From positions 1 to 52,094 of the forward strand of contig JAHFGV010000018.1 in assembly GCA_023247255.1 (NCBI GenBank): 52,094 nucleotides of DNA. The letters run 5' to 3'. Position numbers and translations under genes: made by a program. Below, piece by piece: positions 9,037-17,278 of this stretch (within the stretch, counting starts at the first letter, position 1; every line of letters begins with the position of its first letter). The DNA is from Candidatus Omnitrophota bacterium (GTDB lineage: Bacteria > Omnitrophota > Gorgyraeia > Aquiviventales > Aquiviventaceae). Under the pieces are notes generated by a model. That model saw only the letters and a program-made list of their open reading frames with translations, was not told where the DNA came from and ran no database searches.

Positions 9037-10416
9037 TCAATCTTGAACCAGTTCCAGAAAGATCGTGACGACTCGGGGCTGCGGTGCGGTAGGACCGGCT
9101 GCTGGGATTGGCGCTGATCGGAGGGATGGCGGGGACAGTATCGGCGCTTGAGTGTCCTTGAGATTCCTCTGAGCCTTGTCAAGAAGCACCTCTGCATTTG
9201 CATTCCTTGATACCGCCTCAGATCGGTTTGAGAATTGCTGCAGAAAAACTGGCAGCTCTGAGTCTGAGAGCTGAATCTCTAGATGGCGTTCATCTGTAAC
9301 CTTGACGAATCCCTGTTTGGCGAGCACCCAATCCTTGACTTGAACGCTGGCCTTCTTAAGATCCTCCACTTGCCACTGGACCTGAAGCGATGGGCTAAGA
9401 CCTTTGGAGTATTCACGGTCGTTTATTGAGACGTTATCCGCATCGCTTGAGGTTGACTTTCCAGAAAGAGTGGGAATTTCGGCAGGTTGGATACGTTTTT
9501 GCTCTTGCTGATTTTTGTCATCGACGAGTCCAGCGGTAACATTGCCTAGAAGCTTTGGGGTCGTCTCTTCGAAGGCCATCTCACGCTTCAAGCCAACCGA
9601 TTGCTCATCCTTTTCTCTTCTAGAACCTGTTTGAAACCCTTCCTCGACCTTAGACTCAAAACCCATGCCCCCCACCCCAGAGCCTTGCGAAATGTCGAAA
9701 TCGTCTCTAGCCTCTAAGCGTCCTTGCGCAAGCTTCGTTTCTGCCTCTTCTTTACCCTGAGCATCTTTTCCCAAAGTACTCAACCGATCCCCGACTGCCG
9801 CTTCTTTTTCATTTTCATTGAAGGATCGAAATGAAGAAGTGGGCGCATCGGCAACGGCATTGGGCTTATTGATTTCTGCACTGCTTTCTATACTATCGAC
9901 AGACCCCGCATCCAAACTTGATCTTTGTTTCTCCTTAGCAGCGTGTAGACTCAGAGAGCCTTCTCTCTGCTCACTCTGTCCCTCCCCACTCACCCGGGGA
10001 CCTGGTTTGGAGAGCGATGTTTGGGTGCCTACATACCGAACACTCACGTCCCTTTTTACTCCTTGCTTGACGACCGACGGAATCCCAATCGCAAGCACGA
10101 GAAGCACCGACGCCGTGGCAAGGGCTAGCCCATGCAGGGGTAAGCTCTGCGGCCAAGGCTCCCGGAAACGCTTAGCCAGAATCTGCCACCCGGAACGTTT
10201 GCGCAAGCGCTCATGAATCACGGGTAAAAGGTCTGGCACCTTGGGAGGCTCGATGCGACGCAGAATTTCGAGCATCTGTTGAAAGGATTGGTATTCCTTG
10301 CGGCAGTCCGCACAAGCGGCCAGATGTTGTTCTAGTTGAGAGCGCAAGGATGTCCCGAGAAGTCCATCGATGTATTCGGAAAACTGCTCTCGGTACGTCG
10401 TACACTGTTTGGTCAT
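9037..10416 (-). CDS. Anti-sigma factor with zf-HC2 domain
   Basis: The product of about 459 residues begins with a zinc-binding anti-sigma domain: an early Cys, then HLAACADC (the H-x3-C-x2-C signature), about residues 5-45. One membrane segment follows (about 92-118, LATASVLLVLAIGIPSVV). The long periplasmic part has a low-complexity acidic/serine region and then a folded C-terminal domain (about 310-410). It should hold the adjacent sigma factor inactive at the membrane until a periplasmic signal arrives. I chose ATG at 10416 because GGGTGG lies 6 nt upstream; an in-frame GTG at 10425 adds only three residues. It follows the sigma gene with a gap of 12 bp, the classic arrangement. Confidence 0.85.
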   Translation of the reverse strand: MTKQCTTYREQFSEYIDGLLGTSLRSQLEQHLAACADCRKEYQSFQQMLEILRRIEPPKVPDLLPVIHERLRKRSGWQILAKRFREPWPQSLPLHGLALATASVLLVLAIGIPSVVKQGVKRDVSVRYVGTQTSLSKPGPRVSGEGQSEQREGSLSLHAAKEKQRSSLDAGSVDSIESSAEINKPNAVADAPTSSFRSFNENEKEAAVGDRLSTLGKDAQGKEEAETKLAQGRLEARDDFDISQGSGVGGMGFESKVEEGFQTGSRREKDEQSVGLKREMAFEETTPKLLGNVTAGLVDDKNQQEQKRIQPAEIPTLSGKSTSSDADNVSINDREYSKGLSPSLQVQWQVEDLKKASVQVKDWVLAKQGFVKVTDERHLEIQLSDSELPVFLQQFSNRSEAVSRNANAEVLLDKAQRNLKDTQAPILSPPSLRSAPIPAAGPTAPQPRVVTIFLELVQD

Positions 10417-10428
10417 TGCTTCCACCCT

Positions 10429-11046
10429 TTATAGCTTGCCGTCCAACAATGCCTTGAGCTGCCAACGCGCCCGATTCAAACGCGACTTGACGGTTCCCGC
10501 ACGAATACCCAACATCTGAGCGATCTCTTCGTAGGAGTAACCTTGTAGATCCCTCAAGACAACCACGTTGCGGAAAGGCTCCTCAAGCATCTGAAGCGTT
10601 TTAAGCAACTGCTCGCGCTTTTCACGACGCTCCATCGCCACCGCAGGACCTGGTGTCGGATCGGCAACCTCTTGGATTCGAGTCCCTTCTTCGGTGTCCC
10701 GAGGCGCCTCCAAGGACGTGACGATGAAACGCCTCCTGCGTGCCCACCACCGGCGACGGTTCCGACAGAGATTCAACGTAATCGCAATCACCCACGTGGA
10801 GAATTTGGCATCGTGCCGAAACGTGCCGATGGCCCGATAGGCCCGGATAAAAACTTCCTGGGCGATATCCTTCGCCTCCTCGTCATTGCCTAACATCCTC
10901 AAGGACACAGCGAAGACCTGCTGCTGATGTCGAATCACCAATCGATCAAATGCTTCCAGATCCCCCGCCTGAGCGCGCTCGATGAACCTGGCCTCATCAA
11001 ATAAAGGATCCGCAGAAGAGAAATTCGCACCTACTTGATTAGACAC
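10429..11046 (-). CDS. ECF RNA polymerase sigma factor (RpoE/SigW-like)
   Basis: The protein has 205 residues with both ECF domains. Region 2 (about 20-95) contains DEEAKDIAQEVFIRAYRAI and the promoter-melting helix KFSTWVIAITLNLCRNRRR. Region 4 (about 140-200) contains RNVVVLRDLQGYSYEEIAQMLG followed by GTVKSRLNRAR. The likely start is GTG at 11046, with GGGAG 9 nt upstream and only 1 bp after the stop of the upstream M48 protease gene. It lies between that protease and its own anti-sigma factor, so the protease may take part in signal processing. The sigma factor probably drives the macroglobulin genes downstream. No promoter of its own could be recognised. Confidence 0.93.
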   Translation of the reverse strand: MSNQVGANFSSADPLFDEARFIERAQAGDLEAFDRLVIRHQQQVFAVSLRMLGNDEEAKDIAQEVFIRAYRAIGTFRHDAKFSTWVIAITLNLCRNRRRWWARRRRFIVTSLEAPRDTEEGTRIQEVADPTPGPAVAMERREKREQLLKTLQMLEEPFRNVVVLRDLQGYSYEEIAQMLGIRAGTVKSRLNRARWQLKALLDGKL

Positions 11047-11047
11047 C

Positions 11048-12202
11048 TCAGAACGCTCCCTGTTCCCTCACCGTTTTCTCCGCGGCGGCAATCCGTTTCA
11101 TAATGGCGGGATGGTCGTAGAAAAACCACTCCACCCATCGGGGCGGTGAAGGATCGGCAAGGTTAAGTACCGCGAGTTTGCGCAACGCGCTGGCGAAGGC
11201 TCCCTGCTGAGAAGTCGTGCTGATCGCAAACCGATCGGCCTGCCACTCAAAGTGGCGAGAGATGGCTTGCTGCAGGGGCAGGGTCAATAAACTGAGAAGA
11301 GAGAACCACAAGGCCAGCGTCGGAAAGCCGGCGATATCCGAAAGATCCCTAAGGCCCAGTGGAATAATCCATAGCCCTCCGACAAGAGCCGTCAGACTGA
11401 ACGCAACCCAAGAACCCAAGGTGCTGATGAGAAGGAGCTTGCTGATGTGCCGAAAGCGCTGATGTCCCAACTCATGAGCCAATACCCCCTCAATCTCATC
11501 GGCGCTGAATTGCTCAAGCAGCGTGTCTGAGAGAAGCACGCGTCGCGTCTTACCAAGACCCACCAGAGCCGCATTGGCCTTGCGGGTCTCCACCCCAAGT
11601 TCAAGTCGAAAGACTCCAAGCGCTTGGATACCCACACGCTGACACAAGCTCAACAGACGCTTCGCCAGCGATTCATCCTGCAATGGGGCGATCTTGTAGA
11701 AGATGGGCAAAAGCAGTGTTGGAAACATTCTTGCCAACACCACGCTGAAGGTCACCCAACCGATCGTTGCCCACAATGGCCAAGATTCGGACGCATACCG
11801 CAAGAGCGCGTAGAGTCCTTCCACGAGCAAGGCTCCGAACAGAACACCGATGGCCAGTTGCTTGGCTTCTCGGACTAGCCATTGTTTCAGCGTCATACGA
11901 GAGAGTCCGAACCGATGCTCAAGCAGGAAGGAACTGTAGAAATTCAGGGGCAGAAAGACCATCTCATAAAGAACACCGGCCACCATCCAATAGTCCAGAA
12001 TCACAAGCCACTCGATAGTAGCCCGATCCGTCCACCAGCGAGCGATCGCTTGGGAGAACCCGGAGCCTTGAAAGAGCCCTAGCACAAGCAGCGAGCCGAG
12101 AAGCTTCACAAGCAGCAGCCGATACCGGATGTCGGCGTAGCGTCGAGCGGAATCGGAACTCGCATCCGTAGCCTGTGCGGAAACACGCGCAGCCTCAGTC
12201 AT
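11048..12202 (-). CDS. M48A (Ste24/CAAX protease 1-like) membrane metalloprotease
   Basis: The 384-residue product is an integral membrane zinc protease. Several hydrophobic segments occupy the N-terminal half. HELGH lies at residues 243-247 from this start, and the third ligand is in FEWQADRFA. The linker ETRKANAALVGLGKTRRVLLSDTLL is diagnostic of the Ste24-type M48A family. I used the ATG at 12202 (MTEAARVS), which overlaps the end of glpD by 8 bp and so fits translational coupling. A longer frame to 12310 would lie inside glpD. It sits directly in front of the ECF sigma gene, 1 bp away. In bacteria this family is thought to cleave misfolded or signalling membrane proteins. A role in releasing the neighbouring anti-sigma factor is only an inference from position. 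Confidence 0.88.
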   Translation of the reverse strand: MTEAARVSAQATDASSDSARRYADIRYRLLLVKLLGSLLVLGLFQGSGFSQAIARWWTDRATIEWLVILDYWMVAGVLYEMVFLPLNFYSSFLLEHRFGLSRMTLKQWLVREAKQLAIGVLFGALLVEGLYALLRYASESWPLWATIGWVTFSVVLARMFPTLLLPIFYKIAPLQDESLAKRLLSLCQRVGIQALGVFRLELGVETRKANAALVGLGKTRRVLLSDTLLEQFSADEIEGVLAHELGHQRFRHISKLLLISTLGSWVAFSLTALVGGLWIIPLGLRDLSDIAGFPTLALWFSLLSLLTLPLQQAISRHFEWQADRFAISTTSQQGAFASALRKLAVLNLADPSPPRWVEWFFYDHPAIMKRIAAAEKTVREQGAF

Positions 12203-13841
12203 CGGAATCCGCAGCGGTCGAAGCGGAAAACACCGGGGATTGGCCTGCTGATGACCGGAAGGACAGACCCCGCGCCAGTTCCGTTTTGTATGCCTTAACC
12301 TGGGCATCAATCGATTGCGGAATGTTTCGCACGTATCGCGTCAGCAACAGCGCGATGGTGGACAAGGCATCCAGACCCTGACAGGAGCTCCAAGCGATCC
12401 GCGTCCGACGGATAAAAACATCGCTGATCGTACAGGCCATTTCCCGCGCAATCGCATGAACCCATTCGGCTTCCAGGTAATCATGGTGGGGACAGACAGG
12501 CTTTGCCAAAGCAGGCTCACGATCGATCAACTGAAGAATGGCGATGGCACGGGTGCCGTAACGAGTCAAGAGCTTGGTCAATAATTCGGGGTCTGTCCGA
12601 TGCGTCAGATCCTTCCAATGATCGAGATTGATGGCATCGGCAGACTCCATCAAATTCACCTGATCCGTCAAGCATCGTTCGGACGTCCATCGATGCATCT
12701 TGAGAATCCAGTCCACCGCTTGGCGAGCCATCAGGCGATAAGTCGTGTATTTGCCTCCCAAGACACTGATGAGCCCTTGAGGATCCTGATCGAGCCGATG
12801 CTCTCGAGAAGCCTGTCTGGCGGATCCGGAAAAAGCCAACAAGGGTCGGGCGCCGGCAAAACTCGCCACCACCTCTTGGATTCCCACACGGCTTCCGGGT
12901 AAGATGCGATTGACTTCTGTGAGCAGATAATCCACTTCCTTGGCATTGGCAGCCAAGCGATCGAGGGATCCGTCCACCGCCGATTCCGTTGTTCCCACCA
13001 ACGTATAATTTCCCCACGGCAACAGGAAAATCCGACGCTGATCTTGCGTCTGGGAGAAAATCCCCTGATGCACCAAGCGTGGCAATACCAGATGAATACC
13101 TTTTGTGGGCGCCAGGCGAGGCTCAGCATCCACCTGGCTCATTTGACGAATACGATCCGCCCACGGCCCGGCGGCATTCACCACGACCTGGGAGTGCACT
13201 TCATGGGTCTTCGCCGTCCAAACATCTTCTACCGCCGCACCACATATTTTGCGATTCGCACTCAGCAGGGTTCGTAACCGGACATAGTTGCAACAGACCG
13301 CACCGAATTCAACGGCTTGGAGAATATTCGCCAGGCACAACCGCGCGTCATCCATCTGGCAGTCGGTGTAGAGCCCCACCGAGCGCAAGCCTTCAACGCA
13401 CAGGCCAGGCTCCAGGCTCGATACCCGACGCCTCGAGAGCATCCGATGGGACGTAAAGGGATCTCCCCATGCCAGAAGATCATAGAGGGAAAGCCCCAGC
13501 TTGATTTTCCAAGGCTCATCGCGATGGCCTTCGTAGGTGGGAAGCAACACAGACACAGGACAGACTAAGGCGGGAGCGATCGTCCGCAGGATCTGCCGCT
13601 CGCGCAGGCTTTCACGAACCAGACGCACCCGCCCCTGCTCCAGATAGCGCAGGCCTCCGTGGATCAACTTCGAGGTTTTGGAACTCGTGCCGCTCGCAAA
13701 ATCCCCTTGCTCGATCAGGGCGACTTTCAGTCCACGCATCGCAGCGTCGCGTGCGATTCCGGCTCCGACGATGCCACCCCCGATGATGAGTACTTGAAAA
13801 CGCTCACGCGTCAATCGGTTAATCAGCTCCGTTCGAGTCAT
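12195..13841 (-). CDS. glpD: Aerobic glycerol-3-phosphate dehydrogenase (FAD)
   Basis: This 548-residue flavoprotein oxidises sn-glycerol 3-phosphate to dihydroxyacetone phosphate at the membrane and passes electrons to quinone. The FAD-binding Rossmann motif IIGGGIVGAGIARDAAMRG lies at about 18-37. GTSSKTSKLIHGGLRYLE (about 51-68) is the GlpD signature, and KGIHLVLPR and VLGGKYTTYRLMA follow. A C-terminal DAO_C domain covers about 385-520. Length and motifs match the family. It follows glpK on the same strand with a 40-bp gap that contains a 7-nt repeat array, and it overlaps the M48 protease gene downstream by 8 bp. Confidence 0.96.
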   Translation of the reverse strand: MTRTELINRLTRERFQVLIIGGGIVGAGIARDAAMRGLKVALIEQGDFASGTSSKTSKLIHGGLRYLEQGRVRLVRESLRERQILRTIAPALVCPVSVLLPTYEGHRDEPWKIKLGLSLYDLLAWGDPFTSHRMLSRRRVSSLEPGLCVEGLRSVGLYTDCQMDDARLCLANILQAVEFGAVCCNYVRLRTLLSANRKICGAAVEDVWTAKTHEVHSQVVVNAAGPWADRIRQMSQVDAEPRLAPTKGIHLVLPRLVHQGIFSQTQDQRRIFLLPWGNYTLVGTTESAVDGSLDRLAANAKEVDYLLTEVNRILPGSRVGIQEVVASFAGARPLLAFSGSARQASREHRLDQDPQGLISVLGGKYTTYRLMARQAVDWILKMHRWTSERCLTDQVNLMESADAINLDHWKDLTHRTDPELLTKLLTRYGTRAIAILQLIDREPALAKPVCPHHDYLEAEWVHAIAREMACTISDVFIRRTRIAWSSCQGLDALSTIALLLTRYVRNIPQSIDAQVKAYKTELARGLSFRSSAGQSPVFSASTAADSDD

Positions 13842-13847
13842 TCCTCA

Positions 13848-13875
13848 CAGACTCCAGACTACAGACTACAGACAA
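13848..13875. repeat. 7-nt array, unit CAGACTN x4
   Basis: Four contiguous heptamers of the form CAGACTC, CAGACTA, CAGACTA, CAGACAA fill most of the 40-bp gap between glpK and glpD. It has no inverted arm. It belongs to the group of period-7 arrays listed throughout this window, though its unit is not shared with the others. Confidence 0.75.
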
Positions 13876-13881
13876 CAAACC

Positions 13882-15387
13882 TCAGTTCTTGAAATGCCGA
13901 CGTTGGATATCGGCAGTACGAACACGGGAAACAGCCTCTTGCCAACCGGAATAAAGACGTTTGCACTGCGCGGCTTTCATGCGCGGATGGAAGATGCGAT
14001 CCGGACGTCCCATGAATGCACCGATCCGCTCGGACCGCCACCAGCCAATGCCAATCCCTGCTAAGAGGGCTGCCCCCTTAGCCGTATTGGCGATCATCTT
14101 CGGACGCACCACGTCGATACCCAGAATGTCCGCTTGAAATTGCATCAGCCAATCATTCTGCGCCGCTCCCCCATCGACCTGCAAACGCTTGAGCGTGATC
14201 CCACTGTCTCGCTGCATGGCGTCCACGACATCTTTTGTTTGGTAAGCCAGCGACTCAAGGGTCGCTCGAATGATGATCTCACGACTGGTCCCTCGCGTCA
14301 GCCCGACGATCGCCCCACGCGCATTCATATCCCAGTAGGGAGCGCCCAACCCGACGAATGCAGGAACGACAATGACGCCGTCCGTACCCTTCAAACGTCG
14401 AGCGATCGCCTCCGTCTCAGCAGCCGTTTCAATGAGACGCAATTCATCTCGCAACCATTGGATCGCGGCTCCCGCGATAAACACGCTGCCTTCCAATGCG
14501 TAGGCGGGCTCTTTATCCGCTCCCCAGACGAGAGTAGTCAAAAGACCCTGGCGGCTGCGCACACAACGTTTGCCCGTATGCAAGAGCAAAAAGCAACCGG
14601 TCCCGTAGGTGTTTTTGGCGCTGCCAGGAGTCAGGCATCCATGCCCTACCATCGAGGCTTGTTGATCACCGGCGATTCCTGCAATGGGAATCCCAGCAGG
14701 AAGCGGTGAGTGGGCGGCAGTGACTCCAAACAGACCACTGGGAGGTTTCACCTGAGGCAGGAGTGATGGAGGAATGCCGAGGATATGAAGCAACGCCTCA
14801 TCCCAACGGTGGGTGCGGATGTTATAAACAAGGGTGCGCGAGGCGTTAGTGTAGTCGGTCGCGTGTACCTTGCTGCCTGTGAGATTCCACAGCAGCCAAC
14901 TATCGACGGTGCCGAACGCCAAATCCCCACGTTGTGCCCTCTTGCGAAGGCCAGGCACGTGATCCAACAGCCAGCAGATCTTGGTTCCGGAGAAATACGC
15001 ATCGAGCACAAGGCCGGTTTTGGATTGAAAAGCTCGGGAGTAGCCCGTCGCTTTCAGCCGATCGCATAACGCCGACGTCCGACGACACTGCCAGACAATC
15101 GCGTTGGCAACGGGTCTTCCCGTCGCGCGATCCCAGAGAATTGTCGTCTCGCGCTGGTTGGTGATGCCGATAGCTTGGATTCGGCTTGAGCGGATACGTC
15201 CGGCATCGAGTGCCCGTTTAATCACCCATCGGGTGACTGCCAGGATTTCCTCGGGATCATGCTCCACCCAGCCGGGCTTGGGATAGTGCTGCGGGATTTC
15301 TTCGTAGGCGCGCGCCACTACACGCGCCTGGCGGTCAAGAACAAGGACTGTGGTCCCCGTCGTCCCCTGATCAATGGCGAGGATCAT
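13882..15387 (-). CDS. glpK: Glycerol kinase
   Basis: This 501-residue FGGY-family kinase phosphorylates glycerol with ATP to sn-glycerol 3-phosphate, the substrate of the adjacent glpD product. MILAIDQGTTGTTVLVLDR at the start is the phosphate-1 motif. ITNQRETTILWDRATGRP, the GIAGDQQASMVGHGC segment, and the late motif DGGAAQNDWLMQFQADILG with ANTAKGAALLAG are typical GlpK signatures. The reading frame is open for another 26 codons upstream, but ATG at 15387 matches the family N-terminus and has GGTGAGGGG directly in front. No glycerol facilitator gene (glpF) is seen next to it. Confidence 0.96.
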   Translation of the reverse strand: MILAIDQGTTGTTVLVLDRQARVVARAYEEIPQHYPKPGWVEHDPEEILAVTRWVIKRALDAGRIRSSRIQAIGITNQRETTILWDRATGRPVANAIVWQCRRTSALCDRLKATGYSRAFQSKTGLVLDAYFSGTKICWLLDHVPGLRKRAQRGDLAFGTVDSWLLWNLTGSKVHATDYTNASRTLVYNIRTHRWDEALLHILGIPPSLLPQVKPPSGLFGVTAAHSPLPAGIPIAGIAGDQQASMVGHGCLTPGSAKNTYGTGCFLLLHTGKRCVRSRQGLLTTLVWGADKEPAYALEGSVFIAGAAIQWLRDELRLIETAAETEAIARRLKGTDGVIVVPAFVGLGAPYWDMNARGAIVGLTRGTSREIIIRATLESLAYQTKDVVDAMQRDSGITLKRLQVDGGAAQNDWLMQFQADILGIDVVRPKMIANTAKGAALLAGIGIGWWRSERIGAFMGRPDRIFHPRMKAAQCKRLYSGWQEAVSRVRTADIQRRHFKN

Positions 15388-15394
15388 CCCCTCA

Positions 15395-15424
15395 CCTGTG
15401 GAGCCCCACAGGATGAGCCTGTGG
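15395..15424 (-). promoter_or_regulatory. Three complementary 7-mers in the glpK leader (possible competing hairpins)
   Basis: On the minus strand three arms occur in order: CCACAGG (15424-15418), CCTGTGG (15412-15406) and CCACAGG (15401-15395). The last arm ends 7 nt before the glpK ATG and runs into the Shine-Dalgarno. The middle arm can pair perfectly with either flank. One fold (loop GGCT) would hold the start region and the other would free it. This is a sequence-level observation; a regulatory role is inferred. Confidence 0.4.
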
Positions 15425-15693
15425 CACCGGCAACCCCACCCCGATGGGGGCGACATCCTGCCCACCCAGCCGGCTCTGCACTACCGGGTCGCCCACGGCC
15501 GAAGACCGTGGCGCAATGGCGGGGTTGATTAGCCGAAGGCCGGCCGCTGTCATGATGAAGCAGTTGCGGTGACAACGACCGTTTCGCCTTCGCGAGTCGT
15601 AAATCTGTAGAAAGGCGAAACCCAACAAGTGGTAGGATCATCAAGACAGAAGTATACCAAAGATGGGATCAATATGTCAGATGTACTGAACGG

Positions 15694-15735
15694 GGGGGCA
15701 GAGAAGCTGGGGGTGAGGGGATACGTATGAAGCGG
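15694..15735. repeat. G-rich 7-nt array
   Basis: Runs of G recur every 7 nt through six heptamers on the plus strand (GGGGGCA, then GAGAAGC, TGGGGGT, GAGGGGA and two decayed units). The pattern resembles the first arm of the array at 28742-28886. Confidence 0.5.
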
Positions 15736-15917
15736 AGAGTATTGATAGATCTGCCTCGAATCTGTGCGTTTGAGAAGATCTGGCGGTATTGCCAGGCACT
15801 CTGATATGAACACTTCTGTAGGCTTGCAGCGCTTGAGTCATTCTATTGAGTCTCGCAAATCAGCATGACAGCGTTTCTCGACGGTGAAGCCTGTCATGAA
15901 ATTCCTCGAGCATCAAT

Positions 15918-15987
15918 AGTACCGTCGTTCGTCGTCCATGGATCGTCGTTCGCGAACCACGAACGACGAATCACGAACGACGGTACT
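15918..15987. repeat. Palindromic 7-nt array (CGTCGTT/AACGACG units)
   Basis: Perfect outer arms of 15 bp (15918-15932 and 15973-15987) enclose perfect inner arms of 10 bp (15943-15952 and 15960-15969). Read from 15921, the sequence falls into heptamers: TTCGTCG- and ATCGTCG-like units in the left half, ACCACGA- and ACGACGA-like units in the right half. The element could form a long cruciform or RNA hairpin. It directly abuts the aptamer-like motif on its minus-strand 3' side. Confidence 0.8.
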
Positions 15988-16045
15988 TAGGTCCGTAGCT
16001 TTGCGCCCCCACCTTAGCGTGGGTTTACCTTTTCGGAGAACGCTT
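15985..16045 (-). promoter_or_regulatory. Cyclic di-GMP-I (GEMM)-like aptamer, 5' half
   Basis: On the minus strand the order AAAAGGTAAACC, a CCCAC/GTGGG hairpin with a 6-nt loop, GGGGCGCAAAGC, then TACGGACCTAAG matches the conserved first half of the GEMM c-di-GMP-I riboswitch (AGGGCAAACC, short hairpin, GGGACGCAAAGCC, CGGGUCUAA). The usual second stem with the tetraloop receptor is not visible. The position where it should follow is taken by the palindromic array at 15918-15987. The next minus-strand gene (glpK) starts about 600 bp further on, so this is probably a broken or relic aptamer. Confidence 0.5.
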
Positions 16046-16127
16046 CAGCCTTCACGAATGGTTACCCCAAACATACCCGATCTTCATCTCGGTTGACAAA
16101 TCCGGGAAAACGATCTTTCCTTCCAGT

Positions 16128-16345
16128 ATATTACCGCCAACCGTAAAGTGTTATTTCCAGATTCTTGAGGATGCCTTGATTGGGCGGTTCATTCCCGCCT
16201 ATCGAACCCGTCCCAAACGGCGAGTCATTCTGTCCCCTCGTTTCTATTTTTTCGATGTGGGGATTGTTAACTTTCTGCTTAAACGAGGCTCCATTGCTCC
16301 CAAGAACGAAGCGATCGGACGCGCCTTCGAACATTTGAAATGTGT
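16128..16345 (+). pseudogene. Remnant of a DUF4143 (AAA-type ATPase) protein
   Basis: The plus-strand frame reads ILPPTVKCYFQILEDALIG, then RFIPAYRTRPKRRVILSP, then RFYFFDVGIVNFLLKRG and ends at AIGRAFEH. This is the middle of the DUF4143 domain found at the C-terminus of a large family of P-loop ATPases (compare the common forms SPTVKxYFxILEDTLIGRFLPAY and FYFFDVGIVN). The ATPase domain and the rest of DUF4143 are absent, so only about 70 codons survive. By chance the frame stays open into the inositol-monophosphatase gene, which makes that gene appear longer than it is. Confidence 0.8.
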
Positions 16346-16397
16346 CACGAGCATGGTGGCCGCTACACTACGAATGAATTTTGAGATGACGAAGGTG

Positions 16398-16403
16398 TAT
16401 AAT
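16398..16403 (+). promoter_or_regulatory. Candidate -10 box (TATAAT)
   Basis: A perfect TATAAT lies 25 bp before the likely start of the inositol-monophosphatase gene. The expected -35 position (near 16375-16380, TGAATT) matches the consensus poorly. If real, the promoter lies just after the DUF4143 remnant. Confidence 0.35.
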
Positions 16404-16427
16404 CAATGCGACTCATCGAGAGGAGTG

Positions 16428-17243
16428 ATGCGGAAGATGGCCTTGACTCATTCGTTGTTAGCGCAATACGCTCGGCAAGCGGAGAAAGCGGCACAACAGG
16501 CCGGTTCGCTTTTGGCTCCGCTGTTAGGTCAGCCAAAGACGGTGAAGACCAAGCGCTCAGCCATCGACCTCGTTACCGAGTTGGACAAAAACTCCGAACA
16601 AATCATCTACCGAATCCTGATGCAAGCCTGTCCGGGATCTGACTTTCTGGGGGAAGAGCGCGGGGGAAATCGCAATGGCTCGCCTTTACGTTGGATCGTC
16701 GATCCCTTGGATGGAACCATGAATTTCGTCCACGGCTTGCCGCTTTTCGGAGTCTCGATCGCTTTGGAATATCAAAGCCGTATCGTGGTGGGTGTGACTT
16801 ACGATCCCATCCGTCGGGAGATGTTCACGGCTGTGAAGAATCGCGGGGCTTTCTTGAATGGCAGACGCATTCACGTATCCAAAACACACAGGCTCTCTCA
16901 GAGCCTTTTGTCCAGCGGCTTTTCAGCTAAGTTCCGCACGCACGCAGCGCCGTACCTGGCCTGGTTTGAGGCGTTTGAATCGCGCTCGCATGCCGTCCGA
17001 CGCATAGGCACTACGGTATTGTGCCTGGCCTATGTCGCTTGTGGACGCATGGAAGGATTCTATGAAAAGGACCTCTGGCCGTGGGATATCGCTGCCGGCA
17101 TGTTGCTCGTCGAGGAAGCAGGCGGGCGGGTAACCAACTTCAAGGGACAAGCGCCGTCGTTAGCGCAAGGACAGCTGGTTGCTTCCAACCGGCACATCCA
17201 TTCCGCCATGCTGCGTGTGCTCCAAAACGCGCTTTCGTCTTAG
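16428..17243 (+). CDS. Inositol monophosphatase family protein (SuhB/CysQ type)
   Basis: The 271-residue product is a Mg-dependent phosphatase of the IMPase superfamily. The metal-site motifs are all present: GEE at 75-77, DPLDGTMNF from Asp92, and the C-terminal WPWDIAAGMLLVEEAGG. Substrates in this family include inositol phosphates, PAP (3'-phosphoadenosine 5'-phosphate) and fructose-1,6-bisphosphate; the exact one cannot be told here. ATG at 16428 is preceded by GAGAGGAG; a second ATG at 16437 has better spacing and would remove three residues. The reading frame extends upstream to about 16128, but that part is the DUF4143 remnant. The gene is alone on the plus strand and converges on the RlmD-like gene across a MITE. 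Confidence 0.88.
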   Translation: MRKMALTHSLLAQYARQAEKAAQQAGSLLAPLLGQPKTVKTKRSAIDLVTELDKNSEQIIYRILMQACPGSDFLGEERGGNRNGSPLRWIVDPLDGTMNFVHGLPLFGVSIALEYQSRIVVGVTYDPIRREMFTAVKNRGAFLNGRRIHVSKTHRLSQSLLSSGFSAKFRTHAAPYLAWFEAFESRSHAVRRIGTTVLCLAYVACGRMEGFYEKDLWPWDIAAGMLLVEEAGGRVTNFKGQAPSLAQGQLVASNRHIHSAMLRVLQNALSS

Positions 17244-17278
17244 CCCACCTGGAAGTCGTCTAAAACCCAGTTCTCTTT

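Larger units (their letters stand above)
15425..16127. other. Decayed intergenic stretch without a recognisable gene
   Basis: Between the glpK leader and the DUF4143 remnant no coding region can be supported. It holds a small hairpin at about 15491-15511 (CCACGG/CCGTGG), a 10-bp inverted repeat (15581-15590 with 15612-15621, GTTTCGCCTT), a G-rich 7-nt array, an 8-bp inverted repeat (15864-15871 with 15891-15898, CATGACAG), a 7-nt palindromic array and an aptamer-like motif. An 87-codon minus-strand reading frame (15550-15813) has no recognisable features. Confidence 0.6.

Noticed and set aside
15550-15813. An 87-codon reading frame on the minus strand
   Set aside because: No ribosome binding site, no recognisable domain, and it overlaps an inverted repeat and a 7-nt array.
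15918-15987. Possible CRISPR array because of regularly spaced short repeats
   Set aside because: Units are 7 nt without spacers, and the two halves are inverted. No cas gene is in the window.
16176-16427. An 84-residue N-terminal extension of the inositol-monophosphatase protein
   Set aside because: The residues match the DUF4143 domain of unrelated ATPases, so this is a neighbouring remnant in the same frame by chance.
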